Source: a virus
IMG/VR virus record: IMGVR_UViG_3300048015_000339
Location: 1-47,043 of that record
Strand: one strand, 5' to 3'
DNA: 47,043 nucleotides
Notes under the pieces: generated by a model
Told to the model about the DNA's origin: nothing
What the model saw: only the letters and a program-made list of their open reading frames with translations
The model's database searches: none
Translations under genes and position numbers: made by a program
Shown here: in pieces, positions 37,798 through 44,949 of the stretch
Layout: each line of letters starts with the position of its first letter
Position numbering within the stretch: the first letter of the stretch is position 1

Positions 37798-37914
37798 TGC
37801 TTGGTTCGCTTTTTTCGCCAGCTCTGTCCGCCCCTTCTTCCCCAGCTTCTTCATGCGGGCCACGCCTCCCTTGGAACGGGCGAGGCGGGCGGCCGGTGAC
37901 ATGGTGTAGGTCAT
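37774..37914 (-). CDS. KGG-like basic microprotein, 46 aa
   Basis: The protein reads MTYTMSPAARLARSKGGVAR, then MKKLGKKGRTELAKKANQAS and a short end. The SKGGVARMKKLGKKG stretch with Gly/Lys repeats resembles the stress-type KGG motif and small phage proteins. The ATG overlaps the stop of the preceding gene (ATGA), good evidence that it is translated. It overlaps the 3' end of the plus-strand gene. Confidence 0.65.
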   Translation of the reverse strand: MTYTMSPAARLARSKGGVARMKKLGKKGRTELAKKANQASRFQSKY

Positions 37915-38069
37915 GCTGTGGGTTTGATATCACTCGCCCATGCTGCAAGCCGTCTGACGTGATGGTAGATGTGGTCGTCGGGAAAGCGTGTCGCTTCCCA
38001 ATGCTCCTTCTCGTCTTGCGTGTAGTTGGCAAGGATGGCGAGCACGCTTTTGTAGGTGAGTGGGTCCAT
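37911..38069 (-). CDS. hypothetical microprotein, 52 aa
   Basis: The protein reads MDPLTYKSVLAILANYTQDE, then KEHWEATRFPDDHIYHHVRR and a short end. It is helical with a His-rich middle. It sits in a row of five tightly packed genes (39162 to 37774) and has a four-base overlap with the next gene. Function unknown. Confidence 0.6.
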   Translation of the reverse strand: MDPLTYKSVLAILANYTQDEKEHWEATRFPDDHIYHHVRRLAAWASDIKPTA

Positions 38070-38073
38070 ACGG

Positions 38074-38283
38074 TTAGGCCATCGCCTTGGCTAGTTTGGT
38101 AATGCGTGCCTCCGAACCGACCAATCGAACCTTCACTGAGATTTCCTTCGGCCGTCTGCGAGCTTCCTTCTGCGCCAGCTTGCCCGCCCGTTGAAACGCA
38201 GTGCCGAACGATGACGCTTTGATGTTCCGGTCTGAGAAGATGTGGCCCCAATCGCACGTTGCGGAAGCGATGTAGTGGTTCAT
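38074..38283 (-). CDS. hypothetical protein, 69 aa
   Basis: The protein begins MNHYIASATCDWGHIFSDRN. It has a basic helix (QRAGKLAQKEARRRPKEISV) and a C-terminal strand/helix (VRLVGSEARITKLAKAMA). It overlaps the stop of the preceding DUF3560 gene by four bases and belongs to the same operon. No family recognised. Confidence 0.6.
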   Translation of the reverse strand: MNHYIASATCDWGHIFSDRNIKASSFGTAFQRAGKLAQKEARRRPKEISVKVRLVGSEARITKLAKAMA

Positions 38284-38984
38284 AAAGTGGCCAAAATCTG
38301 ATAAGCGCGGTCAATCGCAAACCTGGCATTAACGGCATTCCGCACCCACGCGCCGCGCGATGGCGACCAAAGGAATCCGTATGAGCGGAGAGATTTGCAA
38401 ATCTCCGAAGACGGTCGCGAATTGAATTTGATGACAATGCGGTTGTCGCTTTTGTCCTCGTGCATCGTCCATCCGTTGCCGCTCTTCGGCTGCATCGTTT
38501 CGGCCCCGCGTGCTTGTTCAAGGCCAGCGATACGCTCCTTGATGCGGCGGACGTTCGCACCACTGTTGGTGAGCTGATAGGTCGCATATGGCTTCTCTTG
38601 GCCATTCGCCCTGGCTTCACGGTTGCTCTCAACCATGTGCGCATGCGCTTCTTCGAGCTTGAGCAGCTTATCCTCCAGCTTCCGTACTGCTTCGGGGTCG
38701 TCCGAAGATATGCCGCCTGAGCCTACGCCGTCCGCGCGTGCTTCGAGGTTATCAGCCTGCTTGGAAAGCTCGACCGATTTATCAATTTTGCCAACCGCTC
38801 GGCCACGATATGCCCGGTCGCTGCGTTCGCTGTGATGTCCTACAAGGATTGGCTGCCCGAAAGGGATTTGTGAAAGAGCGTCCCATCCGTCTTTTGAAAG
38901 CTTCTCCGCTGCGGCGCGGCGCTTGGCCGCCGCCGCTTTGAGTCGCTCGCGCTTGGCTTCCTGCTTTTCTTCGTACGAATTCAT
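38280..38984 (-). CDS. DUF3560 phage/plasmid protein
   Basis: The product has 234 residues and begins MNSYEEKQEAKRERLKAAAA. The opening Y.EKQEAKRERLK, followed by IPFGQPILVGHHSERSDRAY with the conserved HHSE, is the hallmark of DUF3560. A long coiled coil follows (about 90-150), and the C-terminus carries a small domain (NRIVIKFNSRPSSEICKSLR; GFLWSPSRGAWVR) common in plasmid and phage proteins. Function unknown; it is found on conjugative elements and large phages. Confidence 0.8.
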   Translation of the reverse strand: MNSYEEKQEAKRERLKAAAAKRRAAAEKLSKDGWDALSQIPFGQPILVGHHSERSDRAYRGRAVGKIDKSVELSKQADNLEARADGVGSGGISSDDPEAVRKLEDKLLKLEEAHAHMVESNREARANGQEKPYATYQLTNSGANVRRIKERIAGLEQARGAETMQPKSGNGWTMHEDKSDNRIVIKFNSRPSSEICKSLRSYGFLWSPSRGAWVRNAVNARFAIDRAYQILATL

Positions 38985-38988
38985 ACGC

Positions 38989-39162
38989 CTAGAGAGTTAG
39001 GCCCGTTGTCTTACCGAGATGGCTGATAAGCTCGTCTACCGAGGGAGCACCTTCGGCGTAGGCCGGGTGGTGGCTCGGGCACATGACCTCTTCCGCACCG
39101 TTGCTGAACTGGCCGGGGAATACCCCTGTACCGTTACACTCGCACTTTACATCAATCTTCAT
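38989..39162 (-). CDS. Cys-rich microprotein, 57 aa
   Basis: The protein reads MKIDVKCECNGTGVFPGQFS, then NGAEEVMCPSHHPAYAEGAP and a C-terminal helix (VDELISHLGKTTGLTL). CECNGTG and MCPSHH look like a half zinc-finger of DnaJ-like type. It is the first gene of the DUF3560 operon and ends four bases before the next ATG. A TATATA-like -10 box lies about 25 bases upstream near 39190. Confidence 0.65.
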   Translation of the reverse strand: MKIDVKCECNGTGVFPGQFSNGAEEVMCPSHHPAYAEGAPSVDELISHLGKTTGLTL

Positions 39163-39300
39163 ACGCTAAGATTTGATTACGAACCTTGTATATACACAGC
39201 ATATCAGCCAGCAAAAACCTGTCCAGCAAAATACTGTGTACAACATACCCGACGATTGAACCGCTAACGTGTCAAGGTGTGGGACATTTTGTCACCCCCC

Positions 39301-39339
39301 CTTGAAGAAAGAAAGCCGCCCCCCAATCGGGGAGCGGCT
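39301..39339 (-). terminator. intrinsic terminator of microprotein unit
   Basis: On the minus strand AGCCGC-T-CCCC-GATT-GGGG-G-GCGGCT is followed by TTTCTTTCTTC. It ends the short transcript from the promoter at 39526-39534. Confidence 0.85.
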
Positions 39340-39369
39340 GTAACGCTTTCGGAAGCGAACGGAGTGAGC

Positions 39370-39459
39370 CTATGCCCACTCGGCTCTTAGCCGAAAAATG
39401 CGAGTATCACGTATAATAGTGCAATCAATAAATGTATAAGTAAATGTAACATGCTTCAT
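39370..39459 (-). CDS. microprotein frame A, 29 aa
   Basis: This frame starts at the ATG six bases after GGAG of a perfect AAGGAG: MKHVTFTYTFIDCTIIRDTR, ending IFRLRAEWA. The ribosome site fits this ATG best. It overlaps, in another frame, a 21-residue hydrophobic peptide that looks more like a functional product. Together they form a minimal unit with its own promoter and terminator. Confidence 0.4.
   Translation of the reverse strand: MKHVTFTYTFIDCTIIRDTRIFRLRAEWA
39387..39452 (-). CDS. microprotein frame B, 21-residue membrane peptide
   Basis: From the ATG at 39452 the frame encodes MLHLLIHLLIALLYVILAFF plus a final Gly, then TAA. It is a single hydrophobic helix of the right length to span a membrane, as in type I toxins or small phage membrane regulators. 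The AAGGAG site is 13 bases before its ATG, somewhat far. The transcript has a promoter at 39526-39534 and a terminator at 39301-39339. Confidence 0.45.
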   Translation of the reverse strand: MLHLLIHLLIALLYVILAFFG

Positions 39460-39525
39460 ACCCGTCTCCTTCCAATGCAGACATCCGATAGCGCTTCGCA
39501 AAACCCAACGTACCAGCATAGGCAT

Positions 39526-39534
39526 ACTATACCA
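39526..39534 (-). promoter_or_regulatory. extended -10 promoter TGG-TATAGT of microprotein unit
   Basis: The minus strand reads TGGTATAGT about 65 bases before the AAGGAG-preceded ATG at 39459. With the terminator at 39301-39339 it defines a transcript of roughly 210 bases. Confidence 0.5.
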
Positions 39535-39560
39535 CGTTTCGATATTGTATTCAAGTGTTA

Positions 39561-39598
39561 TTTTTCAGAAAAATGCCCCGCTTTACGGCAGGGCATTT
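39561..39598 (-). terminator. intrinsic terminator after primase gene
   Basis: On the minus strand AAATGCCC and GGGCATTT arms flank a GC-containing loop and run into TTTTTCT. It closes the 40380-39607 unit. Confidence 0.8.
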
Positions 39599-39606
39599 AG
39601 GGACCG

Positions 39607-40380
39607 TCAGAATTCGATGGTGAGTTTCTTCTCCTCGACCAGAGCCTTGAGGCAGGTGAGCGCGTCTCCGTCCGTAGGCGCGAGCGGACAAATGACGTTC
39701 GTGCAGCCGTGCTCGCTGGCACGCATCACGTCCAACACGTCGGACACTATCCGCACGCTCTCGCCCTCTGCGAGCCGGTGAGTGCCGAACCAATACGGCA
39801 GCGGCACGTCCTTTGGCATGAGGTAGTGCGGCACATCGCCGCCCAGCGATACGCCGATGAAGGCTTTGACGGTGCCGGTAACGTCGTGCCACGCCACGGC
39901 CAGCCGTCCTCGGTTAAGACCCTTCGACGCATACCCAGCCTGGAACTCAATGAGAGTCTCCGGTTGGAGGTCCAAGTCCTTCAACGCATCGTGCCCGGCG
40001 TCGAGGGTCTTCAAGTAGGCGAGCGGGTCAAACCCAGCCGCCTTGCGCTCCTGCGGGCCTTCTGAGGCTGCGGGAGCGTTGTCGGCGGGTTTGCCCGCAC
40101 CATTGAGGCCGAAGTGCTGGGCGAGCTGCTGGCCCGCCTGGCTCTCTGGTATCCGCTTGAAGCGGGCAACCAGGTCGATGACCGAGCCGCCGCGCTTCTC
40201 CGAGAAGCAGTAGAAGATGTTGCGGGCGGGCGTGACGACGAAGGCGCGGTTGTTCCCCTCCTTACAGATTGGGCAGAAGCCGCGGAGCGTCTCGCCGTGG
40301 GGTGTGAGGCCCGTGATGCCAAGCATCTCGATCACCTGGGCGATGGTCACTTGCTGCTTAATCGATTGGAAGTCGGCCAT
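39607..40380 (-). CDS. CHC2-type DNA primase-like protein
   Basis: The product has 257 residues and begins MADFQSIKQQVTIAQVIEML. The zinc finger is GFCPICKEGNNRAFVV, then NIFYCFSEKRGGSVIDLVAR: three Cys ligands are clear, while the fourth (normally in CFGC) is replaced (CFSE). A middle region (YLKTLDAGHDALKDLDLQPE) precedes a Toprim-N-like part with GRLAVAWHDVTGTVKAFIGV and PHYLMPKD. It lacks the full catalytic core and helicase-binding domain of DnaG, so it is a short plasmid/phage form. AGAGGAG and a TGG-TACGAT promoter lie upstream. Confidence 0.75.
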   Translation of the reverse strand: MADFQSIKQQVTIAQVIEMLGITGLTPHGETLRGFCPICKEGNNRAFVVTPARNIFYCFSEKRGGSVIDLVARFKRIPESQAGQQLAQHFGLNGAGKPADNAPAASEGPQERKAAGFDPLAYLKTLDAGHDALKDLDLQPETLIEFQAGYASKGLNRGRLAVAWHDVTGTVKAFIGVSLGGDVPHYLMPKDVPLPYWFGTHRLAEGESVRIVSDVLDVMRASEHGCTNVICPLAPTDGDALTCLKALVEEKKLTIEF

Positions 40381-40414
40381 GAGCCGTTCTCCTCTGTGAT
40401 GTTCTCCTTACGAT

Positions 40415-40423
40415 ATCGTACCA
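40415..40423 (-). promoter_or_regulatory. extended -10 promoter TGG-TACGAT (34-base leader class)
   Basis: The minus strand reads TGGTACGAT, 34 bases before the ATG at 40380, with AGAGGAGA between. Confidence 0.55.
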
Positions 40424-40426
40424 TCC

Positions 40427-41380
40427 CTACGGCTGGCTGATGTCGATGTCCGGGTGTCCCGCGCGGCGCCACGGCGTCGTCAACAGTTCCGACAAGACGG
40501 GCGGGACGATGAGCTTGTCCGCGAAGTTCGGAACAACCTTGAACAGCATGTAGGGGAGGCCGCGGCCGTTGGTGAGTTTCATCACGAGGGCGATGATGCT
40601 CTCCATGTGCGCGTAGCTGGTGGTGATAGTGAGCACCAGCATGCCGCCCCTCAATCCGAAGTGCTCTTTGTAGCGGCCCGTCTCGATGAGCTGGCGGTAT
40701 TGGAGGATCTTCCGCAGGTAGGATGTCTGGTCGAGGTTATTGCGCACGACCGGCTCATTCTCCCGATCAGCCTCAAGGAGAAAGGCGCGGGCTTTGCCAT
40801 TGCCATACCGGATGCCGAAATAGGCGTCGGAAATAAGCGGGGTCTGCGACGTGTGGCCGTTGTGCGAGATGGTCAGCGGCACTTTCAGGTCGCCGCCTCG
40901 CGCACGGGTCAACAGCCACTCGCCCGTGTCGAACGTCAGGCCCGCGTCTTTGCACGCCAGCTCGATTGAGGCCGTGAGGCACGCCTCCATGAAGCGGTGG
41001 TGGTAGTTGGTCTTCTTGCTCGGGAAGGACGTGTGCGCGATGAGGCCGCGCTCTTTGAGCAGCAGCTCCGCCGCCGCGTCGCACTCATACACGGCGTCCT
41101 GGTATTTCGTGATGACGCTGTTCTGCTGCGGGGGACGTTCAAGGTAAGCTCCGCCGTGCGGCGTGTTGTCCTCATGGTAGAGGTCTTTCAACCGCTGCTT
41201 CACGGTATCCAGCGACGGCGTGGTGTCCTTCGTGAAGGCGTAGAGGTAGCCGGTCGGGAGCGGCCCATGCTGCCAGAGTTTCTGGAACCACACGATCTCT
41301 CGCGCACCTGGAGTGACGCGGATGCCGGATGGCTGGCGGAAATAGCGCGCGCGGCGCTTCGGTTTGACAAGTGCGTCCAT
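40427..41380 (-). CDS. replication-relaxation family protein
   Basis: The product has 317 residues and begins MDALVKPKRRARYFRQPSGI. Two winged-helix-like segments are visible: the N-terminal one (ARYFRQPSGIRVTPGAREIV; PLPTGYLYAFTKDTTPSLDT) and a core with HRFMEACLTASIELACKDAG. The later phrases AYFGIRYGNGKARAFLLEAD and RENEPVVRNNLDQTSYLRKI are typical of the Replic_Relax family (YF.LEaD.GT...R...S...K...Y), found next to TraG/VirD4-like ATPase genes on mobile elements. The protein probably acts at the element's origin. It starts six bases after a TACCAT box; the longer frame would cross it. Confidence 0.75.
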   Translation of the reverse strand: MDALVKPKRRARYFRQPSGIRVTPGAREIVWFQKLWQHGPLPTGYLYAFTKDTTPSLDTVKQRLKDLYHEDNTPHGGAYLERPPQQNSVITKYQDAVYECDAAAELLLKERGLIAHTSFPSKKTNYHHRFMEACLTASIELACKDAGLTFDTGEWLLTRARGGDLKVPLTISHNGHTSQTPLISDAYFGIRYGNGKARAFLLEADRENEPVVRNNLDQTSYLRKILQYRQLIETGRYKEHFGLRGGMLVLTITTSYAHMESIIALVMKLTNGRGLPYMLFKVVPNFADKLIVPPVLSELLTTPWRRAGHPDIDISQP

Positions 41381-41386
41381 GCACCA

Positions 41387-41392
41387 ATGGTA
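41387..41392 (-). promoter_or_regulatory. leaderless -10 box TACCAT
   Basis: The minus strand reads CTG-TACCAT, TGGTGC, then the ATG at 41380. The spacing matches the other leaderless boxes. Confidence 0.4.
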
Positions 41393-41445
41393 CAGCACTA
41401 CGGGGCATGTCATATAGGAAGCGGAATGAGTAGCTGTGAGTAACG

Positions 41446-43800
41446 CTAGTAGCCGTCGTCAGGTAAATCCCGAGTTGGCGGCCTGGGGCGCTTGGGACCC
41501 GGCAACCCCGGCCGATTCGGTAGCTCCTCAGCCTTACCGTCTATGGTCGTGCCTTCAAAATCATCCTCGGCTTTTCGCGGCGGAGGGTCTTTCGTCATCT
41601 CTGCGCGATTGAACATGCGCATGCGGCCGTAGTCGTGCTCGTCCATCGACTTCCGCTTGTCGAGCGCCCCAAAAGGGATTTGAAGGGATACGGCGCGACG
41701 CAACCCCCGCGCATAGCAAGCGAAGCGTCCAAATTCGGGACGGTCTCCAGCGGGCTTTTCGTGTTCCATGATGAACTCTGGATCGGTTCGCATGTCGCTC
41801 GCGAATGCTTTGGCATCGGATGCTGATACCGTGCTCATCATTTTAATGGCCGTGTTCGACTGGATGGTATGCACAAACGAGCCCATCTGCGGCACATCCT
41901 GAAACGCAAGCATGGCACCCAGCCCATAGGAGCGAAGCGTAGTAAGCAGTTCCTCCAATTTCTCATCTACATAGGGAGCGCACTCGTCGATATAGATGCG
42001 TGCTGGTTTCACCGACCCTTCGACCATCCTACCCCGATCAAGGGCAGCACTGATAACGCGGGAGATGAAATAGCGAGCGAACATCGGGGAAAGTTGTGGG
42101 CCGAGGAAAGCACGCTCCGCCGAGACAAGAATGATCTTCCCGGCATTGAGAGCTTTCGCGATATCAAGTGCATTGCCACGGGCGCTAAACATGCGGCTCA
42201 AGGTGCGGCGCTGGATGACCTGTTGTATGCGGCGCTTGAGTTCATTCTTCGTCTCTGCGTAATGCCCCCGAGGCCGTAAGAAGTCATCGCTGAGAAGGAA
42301 GTCGCGTGCCTCGGGGGCTAGCTTCTTGACCCACTTCGTAAATGGTGTGAGGTCGGTGAGGGCTTCCTCAAACGTAGCGAGCGTTGCTTCGGGGATGTGG
42401 CACATAAGCTCCACAAGCGGTATAAAAATCACGCTCTGCTTTCCGGTGATGTCGGATCCCAACAGGCTCCCCAAGAAGTATTCCAGACTGGAAACAACGT
42501 CGTTCACTGCCTGGTCGTCTGATGTCGAGATATCGACGTCAAACATGTTGAGGTGGGGCCGCTCTCTCGGATCGATGATGACCAATCGATCGCGCAGGCG
42601 CCCATGATCAGGGTGGAATACGTCCAATCGGGCAATGCGCTGCAAGAGGTCTCGTGGACCAGCCTTGCTGTCTATCACGACCATGCCAGGCGGATCATCC
42701 CGGTCAAGGTCGGCAAGGATGAGATTTTCAAGTGTCTGGCTTTTACCGCCATCGCTGCCTGCAACGATAACGCCGTGCGCAGCGCGATGAACCTCTGAGA
42801 AGCCCCACGACACGCGAGCAGTGAACAGGTCGTGGAACTTGGTGCTTTTCCAATATGCTTGGGCCAGCTCGGTTGAAGTGGCGGCACGGTAAGCGCCCGG
42901 TTGAACACGCTGCCCTGCGTCTAACTCTTTTTGCGATAGGCTTCTTTTTGAAGCGCCTTCACGATTGAGGTCGAAGACCTTGCGAAATGTATCTCCAAGG
43001 TGTACTGCTTTGCAGTCGTCGTCATAGAGACGGTCCGACACTGTACACATATCTTCCGCAGGGTCGGGCAGTATCTCAGCCATCGGTAGCTCAAACGGGC
43101 CTCCGACGCGTCCTTTGAGCTGATCGGCTAGGAACGTTAATCCCTCGGCGACCACGTTACCCGCGAGTTCCGCTCGCGCCCTATCTGAGCCGACGCTCGT
43201 CAGTGCCTCGTCCATCCGGGTGCGAAGACGAGCGTAAAAGTCTAATCGGTGGCGGATATCAAAGCCTGTGTATTCCGGGAAGGGTACCTCTGTTCTGTCC
43301 TGTTGATAGATCTCAACAAGGAGGTCTAACCCGATGCGCACTGCATCAGCACCAAGGAGCACACCGTGTCCGGACCTACCGCTTTTGTAGGCAGCAATTA
43401 TCTGCGGATGGCTCCTACCAATCTGCTGTAGAACCGACCCGCCTATGGTCTCACGCACCGCTTCAGGCGGAATCCTCGTTGCTGAACGATATACGGCTTT
43501 TCGACTCTCATATTCGTTTTTGAACTCGATGCCATACCAAGGCACGTACTTGTAGAGGATGTATCCGGTGACCGAGCTGGCGATCAATCCCCAAACGGGA
43601 TTGATTAAAAGGGAGAAAAACACGAGCCAAGCAACCGATGCCGCAAACACCCAAAGAAGCACGTCTTTATTCCAATGCATCACCTCATGTCCGTTTTTCA
43701 GGACGGGCGCCCAAAACAGAATCGGCATAAAAACGTAGGTGCCAGGCAGTGCGAATAGCAGGAAGAACGCGGTGAACATACCGGATGCGGTATCGGGCAC
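41446..43800 (-). CDS. type IV coupling-protein-like ATPase (VirD4/TraG family)
   Basis: The product has 784 residues. Two or three N-terminal membrane segments (about 8-30, 46-88) are followed by a soluble ATPase domain. Walker A is GSDGGKSQ (348-355), followed by PPGMVVIDSKAGPRDLLQRI and RLVIIDPRERPHLNMFDVD. Walker B is RIYIDECAPYVDE, and LGAMLAFQDVPQMGSF is the conserved post-Walker segment of coupling proteins. The C-terminus is Pro/Arg-rich and disordered. Such ATPases move DNA through a membrane during conjugation. No other type IV secretion gene is visible, so it may rely on host machinery. It starts at GTG 43800; ATG 43779 is an alternative. Confidence 0.85.
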   Translation of the reverse strand: MPDTASGMFTAFFLLFALPGTYVFMPILFWAPVLKNGHEVMHWNKDVLLWVFAASVAWLVFFSLLINPVWGLIASSVTGYILYKYVPWYGIEFKNEYESRKAVYRSATRIPPEAVRETIGGSVLQQIGRSHPQIIAAYKSGRSGHGVLLGADAVRIGLDLLVEIYQQDRTEVPFPEYTGFDIRHRLDFYARLRTRMDEALTSVGSDRARAELAGNVVAEGLTFLADQLKGRVGGPFELPMAEILPDPAEDMCTVSDRLYDDDCKAVHLGDTFRKVFDLNREGASKRSLSQKELDAGQRVQPGAYRAATSTELAQAYWKSTKFHDLFTARVSWGFSEVHRAAHGVIVAGSDGGKSQTLENLILADLDRDDPPGMVVIDSKAGPRDLLQRIARLDVFHPDHGRLRDRLVIIDPRERPHLNMFDVDISTSDDQAVNDVVSSLEYFLGSLLGSDITGKQSVIFIPLVELMCHIPEATLATFEEALTDLTPFTKWVKKLAPEARDFLLSDDFLRPRGHYAETKNELKRRIQQVIQRRTLSRMFSARGNALDIAKALNAGKIILVSAERAFLGPQLSPMFARYFISRVISAALDRGRMVEGSVKPARIYIDECAPYVDEKLEELLTTLRSYGLGAMLAFQDVPQMGSFVHTIQSNTAIKMMSTVSASDAKAFASDMRTDPEFIMEHEKPAGDRPEFGRFACYARGLRRAVSLQIPFGALDKRKSMDEHDYGRMRMFNRAEMTKDPPPRKAEDDFEGTTIDGKAEELPNRPGLPGPKRPRPPTRDLPDDGY

Positions 43801-43802
43801 TA

Positions 43803-43952
43803 CTAGGTCGCTAAGAACCTGTGCACGCCTTTCTCCACCATGACCCTCGGCCTGGCATACCGTGCGCCGATGCTCTTCCTGACGGCTGATGGGTGCGTTC
43901 TTAGGGTACGTGGCGGCACGGTCAGCCTCCCCTGTTCATTACCGAAAACCAT
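43803..43952 (-). CDS. possible 49-residue basic protein
   Basis: The frame reads MVFGNEQGRLTVPPRTLRTH, then PSAVRKSIGARYARPRVMVE and KGVHRFLAT. It fills the gap between the neighbouring genes and its stop lies two bases before the GTG of the ATPase gene, which supports coupled translation. The ribosome site is weak (GCGGG) and the sequence is not recognised, so it may be chance. Confidence 0.4.
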   Translation of the reverse strand: MVFGNEQGRLTVPPRTLRTHPSAVRKSIGARYARPRVMVEKGVHRFLAT

Positions 43953-43988
43953 CCCGCAACGAGAGCAATTGCGCAAGGGGAGTCAACC

Positions 43989-44765
43989 CTAGACGCTCTG
44001 GTGTCTCATCGCCGCCTCGATGAACTCGTTGTAGGCGTTGTCCTCCCGGAGCGGGTCCGGGTAGAGGCCGGCGTGCTTCGCAAGGAGTACGGCATCATCG
44101 TGGAGTGCTCCCGCGATGACCTTGTCCTTTACCAATAGGACACTCCGGCGCAGGTTCTCCGGCAGCTCATCGAGGAACCGGACGCCTGCTACAAGGCGGT
44201 TCTCCCGTATCAAGGACACGTGGGCGTCTCGGCCATAAAAGCCAAAGTCAGGGACAACCACCTGTCCTTTATACTGCACCATCAGGAACAGTCCGATGGC
44301 GAGCGCATCGAAGTCGCCCAGCTCGGCGCGGTTCACCCTCGCCAGGATGGTCGAGCGCGGGTTGAAGGAGAAATTGGTCGGGGTGCAGAGCATCCGCCGC
44401 AGGACGGGTGAGCGCATCAGACGCCGGACCTTGCCGTACGCCCAGACCTGACCCGTGGAGGATTGCCGGTCGGGGACGGGTATAAGGCTGGCCAGGGAGG
44501 CTGGCGCCTGGTCCAGCGCCTCGGCTATGAAATCCAGGCCGGTGTCTTTCGTGAGAGTACCGTCACCTCGCGAAAAGAGGGCGTCGAAGATCTCGACCAG
44601 CTCGTTCGCGCCCCGGTAGGTGAGCTGTTGGAGCGGGTTGAATGAGTGAACTGTGGGGTCGAACACCCGCGCCCGTGGGATGTCCGGCACCTCGTCGTGT
44701 ATGAACAAGTAGCCGCCTTTCGGCGGCGCAATTGGTGTCGTGCCTATATATATGCGGTTGGTCAT
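43989..44765 (-). CDS. hypothetical protein linked to coupling ATPase, 258 aa
   Basis: The protein begins MTNRIYIGTTPIAPPKGGYL. Phrases such as ARVFDPTVHSFNPLQQLTYR and ELVEIFDALFSRGDGTLTKD echo the segment after Walker A in coupling ATPases (..DP...FNPL......A.E......LF), but no intact P-loop is present, so it may be a degenerate relative or partner of the neighbouring ATPase. The C-terminal half (FLDELPENLRRSVLLVKDKV) looks folded. Unrecognised as a family. It lies downstream of a possible TACAAT box at 44855-44860, with a leader of about 89 bases. Confidence 0.65.
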   Translation of the reverse strand: MTNRIYIGTTPIAPPKGGYLFIHDEVPDIPRARVFDPTVHSFNPLQQLTYRGANELVEIFDALFSRGDGTLTKDTGLDFIAEALDQAPASLASLIPVPDRQSSTGQVWAYGKVRRLMRSPVLRRMLCTPTNFSFNPRSTILARVNRAELGDFDALAIGLFLMVQYKGQVVVPDFGFYGRDAHVSLIRENRLVAGVRFLDELPENLRRSVLLVKDKVIAGALHDDAVLLAKHAGLYPDPLREDNAYNEFIEAAMRHQSV

Positions 44766-44873
44766 GGGCGAGCGGGCTGCGGGAGGTAGAGCCCGTGTGG
44801 TAGCAGGATGCCTACGGTGCCCACTCGCCGCGAAACGAAGAACCGTCCTCGGTCATTGTAACTCGTGAAACGC

Positions 44874-44895
44874 AAAAGCCGCCGTGATGGCGGCT
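44874..44895 (-). terminator. intrinsic terminator facing left
   Basis: On the minus strand AGCCGCC-ATCAC-GGCGGCT is followed by TTTGCGTTT. It would stop transcripts coming from the integrase side before they enter the mobility genes. Confidence 0.75.
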
Positions 44896-44949
44896 CGTGC
44901 GCTTAATGACTTACCGCATGCGCGGCACCGTCAATTGTATAACAGCACG

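Noticed and set aside
39019-39267. 82-codon plus-strand frame
   Set aside because: It lies opposite the 57-residue Cys protein, which has zinc-type motifs and operon spacing; the plus frame has neither.
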